Source: Nitrosotalea sp.
GTDB taxonomy: Archaea; Thermoproteota; Nitrososphaeria; Nitrososphaerales; Nitrosopumilaceae
Direction of reading: 5' to 3'
Assembly: GCA_025451075.1 (NCBI GenBank)
Contig: JANWLA010000040.1
Span: 1-56,141, forward strand
DNA length: 56,141 nucleotides
This document shows, piece by piece, positions 53,275 through 56,141 of this stretch; within the stretch, counting starts at the first letter, position 1, and the number at the start of each line of letters is the position of its first letter. The notes below the pieces were generated by a model. It was not told the DNA's origin and ran no database searches. It saw only the letters and a program-made list of their open reading frames with translations. Position numbers and translations under genes: made by a program.

Positions 53275-54044
53275 AAGACATGCTTGAAAAACTTGCCACA
53301 AATTCGCAAAAGGCAATAAGCGATGGTACATATGAAATCAATTACAAAAATTCAAAATCAGAAAAAAACCTAGTGGAGCAAATTAAAAACAACAAACATG
53401 CTTCATTGATAACAGAGGTCAAGTTTTCATCCCCATCACTAGGTAACATACGACAAGTCTCGGATCCTGTCTTGATTGCAAAACAAATGGTAGAGGGGGG
53501 TGCAGTTGGCCTGTCAGTTCTAACACAGCCTTACTTGTTTAATGGCTCTCCAGATTATTTTACAAAAATTAGAAAAGAGACCAAGGTTCCATTGCTTATG
53601 AAAGATATTGTAGTTGACAAGATCCAAATCGATGCTGCTGAAAAATTGGGAGCAGATGTTGTTCTCTTGATACAGGCAATATTTGACAACAAATTTGCAA
53701 AAGATATAGACGAGTTTGTGTCATATGCACACAAAAAAAATCTATTGGTATTGCTAGAGTCGCATACAAAAAAAGAATTTTCAGATTCTACAAAGACTCA
53801 GGCGGACATACTGGGAATAAACAATCGCAATCTTGATACACTTGAAATCTCCATGGATACAACAAAGTCAATCTTGGAAAATAGAAATGAAAAGCGAATC
53901 ATAGTCTCAGAGAGCGGTGTAGAATCCCCCAAAGACATCCAGTTTTTAGACAAGTGTGGTGCAGATGCTTTTTTGGTTGGCAGTAGTATAATGAAGAGTA
54001 AAGATATCAAGGGACTAGTATCAGAATTGGTGTTAGCAATATGA
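53271..54044 (+). CDS. trpC: Indole-3-glycerol-phosphate synthase
   Basis: 257 aa TIM barrel. Substrate-binding strands: [35 protein letters not shown] and [14 protein letters not shown], with [11 protein letters not shown] overlap of 4 bp with trpD. A PRA-isomerase (TrpF) domain is not fused. Confidence 0.95.
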   Translation: MKDMLEKLATNSQKAISDGTYEINYKNSKSEKNLVEQIKNNKHASLITEVKFSSPSLGNIRQVSDPVLIAKQMVEGGAVGLSVLTQPYLFNGSPDYFTKIRKETKVPLLMKDIVVDKIQIDAAEKLGADVVLLIQAIFDNKFAKDIDEFVSYAHKKNLLVLLESHTKKEFSDSTKTQADILGINNRNLDTLEISMDTTKSILENRNEKRIIVSESGVESPKDIQFLDKCGADAFLVGSSIMKSKDIKGLVSELVLAI

Positions 54045-55243
54045 AACTCAGATACCCAAAAAATGGCAGGTTTGGAGAGTTTGGTGGAAGATACATCCCA
54101 GAAACCATAGTTCCAGCAGTAGAGGAACTTGAGCAGGCATACCTAAAGTACAAAGATAATGCAGAGTTTAAGAAAGAATTACACTATTACCTCACACAGT
54201 ATGCTGGAAGGCCTACTCCGCTATACCTGGCCAAAAACTTGACAAAGTTTGCAGGAGGCGCCAAGATTTACCTAAAAAGAGAAGATTTGCTACACGGTGG
54301 AGCTCACAAGATTAACAATACGCTGGGCCAAGCGTTGCTTGCAAAAAGAATGAAGAAAAAGAGGATCATAGCAGAGACAGGAGCTGGACAGCATGGGGTT
54401 GCAACTGCCATGGCATGTGCTGCACTTGGACTAGACGGCGAAGTGTACATGGGCTACAAGGACACCCAGAGACAAAAGCTAAATGTCTTTAGAATGAATT
54501 TGCTTGGCTCCAAGGTACATCCGGTAAAAGAAGGAACACAGACCCTCAAGGATGCAATCAATGAAGCAATACGTGATTGGATTACAAATGTAAAATCAAC
54601 ATACTATCTTTTAGGATCAGCAGTAGGTCCACACCCATACCCAGTAATGGTAAGAGATTTCCAGTCAGTCATAGGAGATGAAATTTTGGTTCAGATGAAG
54701 AAATTAGAAAAAAAATCTCCAGACTCTGTTGTTGCATGTGTTGGAGGAGGCTCTAATGCAATTGGAACATTTTATCCATTAATTGATGAAGACACCAAAA
54801 TGTTTGGAGTCGAAGCTGGAGGAGAAGGAATCAAGAGTGGTCACCACTCTGCTACATTAGTTGGAGGATCAAAAGGAGTCCTCCATGGCATGATGACATA
54901 TTTGCTGCAAGACAAAGAGGGACAGATTAGCGAAACACATAGTGTATCAGCAGGACTTGATTATCCAGGAGTTGGGCCAGAGCACTCGTATCTAAAAGAT
55001 GCCAAGAGAGTAAAGTATGATGCAGTAAATGACAAGGAAGCAGTAGAGGCATTTCTCTTGCTCTCAAAGCAGGAAGGGATCATACCAGCACTAGAGTCGG
55101 CTCATGCAATCGCATATGCAGTAAAGATGGCAAGGAACATGCCAAAAAGCGAAAGCATTGTTGTTACATTATCAGGTAGAGGAGACAAGGACGTTGAAGA
55201 AGTTGGGAGATATTTGAGTAAAAATGTCAAGAATAGAAAATAA
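54041..55243 (+). CDS. trpB: Tryptophan synthase beta subunit
   Basis: 400 aa. PLP lysine in [15 protein letters not shown] near residue 91, glutamate in AETGAGQHG, phosphate-binding GGGSNAIG. Length and spacing fit the ordinary TrpB1 form that pairs with TrpA. Overlaps trpC by 4 bp. Confidence 0.97.
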   Translation: MKLRYPKNGRFGEFGGRYIPETIVPAVEELEQAYLKYKDNAEFKKELHYYLTQYAGRPTPLYLAKNLTKFAGGAKIYLKREDLLHGGAHKINNTLGQALLAKRMKKKRIIAETGAGQHGVATAMACAALGLDGEVYMGYKDTQRQKLNVFRMNLLGSKVHPVKEGTQTLKDAINEAIRDWITNVKSTYYLLGSAVGPHPYPVMVRDFQSVIGDEILVQMKKLEKKSPDSVVACVGGGSNAIGTFYPLIDEDTKMFGVEAGGEGIKSGHHSATLVGGSKGVLHGMMTYLLQDKEGQISETHSVSAGLDYPGVGPEHSYLKDAKRVKYDAVNDKEAVEAFLLLSKQEGIIPALESAHAIAYAVKMARNMPKSESIVVTLSGRGDKDVEEVGRYLSKNVKNRK

Positions 55244-56030
55244 GTTCAAAGACCTAAGGTCAAAGAACCAAAAGGCCTTGATAGCATATATCATGGCAGG
55301 ATTTCCCAGTGAGAAGGATACACTTTCTGCAGTCAGAGGACTGGTCAGAGGAGGGGCAGACATAATTGAACTTGGCATGCCATTTTCAGATCCCTTGGCA
55401 GATGGGCCAGTAATCCAAAACGCAGGTTTTCAAGCATTACAAAAGGGCATGAACCTTGAAAAGTTTCTTGGATTAGTAAAGAAGATTCGCAAGGAGACTG
55501 ACATTCCGCTAGTTTTGATGACCTATACCAATATTTTATTCAGACATGGTTATGCAAAGTTCATATCAATTGTAAAAAATGCAGGAATTGACGGATTGAT
55601 ATTGCCTGACATGTCAATTAACGAATCCAAAGATTTTCTGCAAGCAGCAAAGAAAAATAAAATGGATACTATATTTTTGATATCTCCAAATACATCACAA
55701 GACAGAATCAAGAAAATTGCAGGCTCGTCATCGGGTTTTTTGTATCTAGTATCAGTCTTTGGAACAACAGGCGGTCAACAACAATTCCAAAATTATACAA
55801 CTGATGCAATTAAAAATGCCAAAAAGACACTTGGTGGAAAAATTCCACTAGGGGTGGGATTTGGCGTAAGCAATCCAGAGCAGGCAAAATTTATAATAAA
55901 ATCAGGAGCAGATGCAATAATAGTTGGAAGCGCATTTTTGAGATTAATGGAAAGTACATCTCCAGAAAAGATCGAAAGCAAAATTGGATCGTTTGCAGCT
56001 AGTCTAAAGAAAGTCACAATCACAGAATAA
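55224..56030 (+). CDS. trpA: Tryptophan synthase alpha subunit
   Basis: 268 aa. Catalytic pair in [17 protein letters not shown] (Glu and Asp) and [22 protein letters not shown] and VGSAFLR close the barrel. ATG 55224 overlaps trpB by 20 bp. Pairs with TrpB. Confidence 0.96.
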   Translation: MSRIENKFKDLRSKNQKALIAYIMAGFPSEKDTLSAVRGLVRGGADIIELGMPFSDPLADGPVIQNAGFQALQKGMNLEKFLGLVKKIRKETDIPLVLMTYTNILFRHGYAKFISIVKNAGIDGLILPDMSINESKDFLQAAKKNKMDTIFLISPNTSQDRIKKIAGSSSGFLYLVSVFGTTGGQQQFQNYTTDAIKNAKKTLGGKIPLGVGFGVSNPEQAKFIIKSGADAIIVGSAFLRLMESTSPEKIESKIGSFAASLKKVTITE

Positions 56031-56055
56031 GAAATAAAAGGATCTCAAATCCATC

Positions 56056-56141
56056 ATGGATATGCAGACAGAATCTACGAAATACATTTTTGTGACAGGA
56101 GGAGTCATGTCTGGCCTTGGAAAAGGTGTTGTTTCATCATC
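56056..56141 (+). CDS. pyrG: CTP synthase, 5' end only
   Basis: 28 codons from ATG 56056 before the edge. The sequence KYIFVTGGVMSGLGKGVVSS is the amidoligase N-terminus with the P-loop-like GLGKG of CTP synthase. The start could also be Met3. It begins 25 bp after trpA. Confidence 0.95.
   Translation, partial: MDMQTESTKYIFVTGGVMSGLGKGVVSS

Overview
The window looks like a chromosomal segment of an ammonia-oxidising archaeon of the Thaumarchaeota (Nitrososphaeria), most likely the Nitrosopumilaceae. The evidence is a mix of archaeal information genes (PCNA, aRF1 with NIKS and GGQ motifs, AspRS with GatCAB, PurP), an Amt transporter beside two P-II proteins, a PEFG-CTERM surface protein, many short zinc-ribbon proteins, AT-rich DNA and TATA boxes about 25 bp ahead of start codons (leaderless mRNAs, several with GTG or TTG starts).

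Region 1 (1-6653, all minus): a DUF1156 adenine DNA methylase (cut by the window edge), a 116-aa protein and a DUF499 P-loop ATPase form a tight defence-type operon, followed by PCNA and a small zinc-ribbon gene. Region 2 (about 6660-18250) is accessory and plasmid-like: a stand-alone Cdc48 N-domain protein, a repeat-rich origin-like region, a ParB-like protein, an operon of two zinc-finger microproteins, a 99-aa protein and a replication helicase, then a three-gene operon (Ser/Thr kinase fused to an ORC/CDC6-type ATPase, a CARF-like protein, a two-TM protein), and a tyrosine recombinase next to tRNA-Val(CAC). The three-gene operon is my best candidate for an undescribed defence or signalling system.

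Region 3 (18300-33500) is mostly core genes: a phosphoribosyltransferase, Nramp transporter, threonine deaminase, a strongly structured 80-nt element (candidate ncRNA), an atypical class III nucleotide cyclase, stand-alone Lrp/AsnC (RAM) domains, tRNA-Phe, cobalamin adenosyltransferase, an HD hydrolase, an archaeal-type ornithine cyclodeaminase, an SDR oxidoreductase, the PEFG-CTERM protein and two P-II proteins. Region 4 (33577-48074) has amt, aspS-gatC-gatA-gatB, RlmN, purP, a ZIP transporter divergent from a winged-helix regulator, DsbA-like and thioredoxin proteins, aRF1, a HIT hydrolase and a fibronectin III-SHOCT membrane protein. Region 5 (48200-56141) is amino-acid biosynthesis: ilvD, then trpE-G-D-C-B-A with start/stop overlaps and no trpF, and the first codons of pyrG.

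Two cross-links stand out. Four copies of a TTAG-N6-CTAA palindrome lie beside the TATA boxes of the Nramp gene, the ZIP gene and the divergent regulator, suggesting one metalloregulator (DtxR/MntR type) for metal uptake. ilvA, ilvD and trp give a branched-chain/aromatic amino-acid grouping, with an 18-nt perfect palindrome just ahead of the ilvD TATA box.
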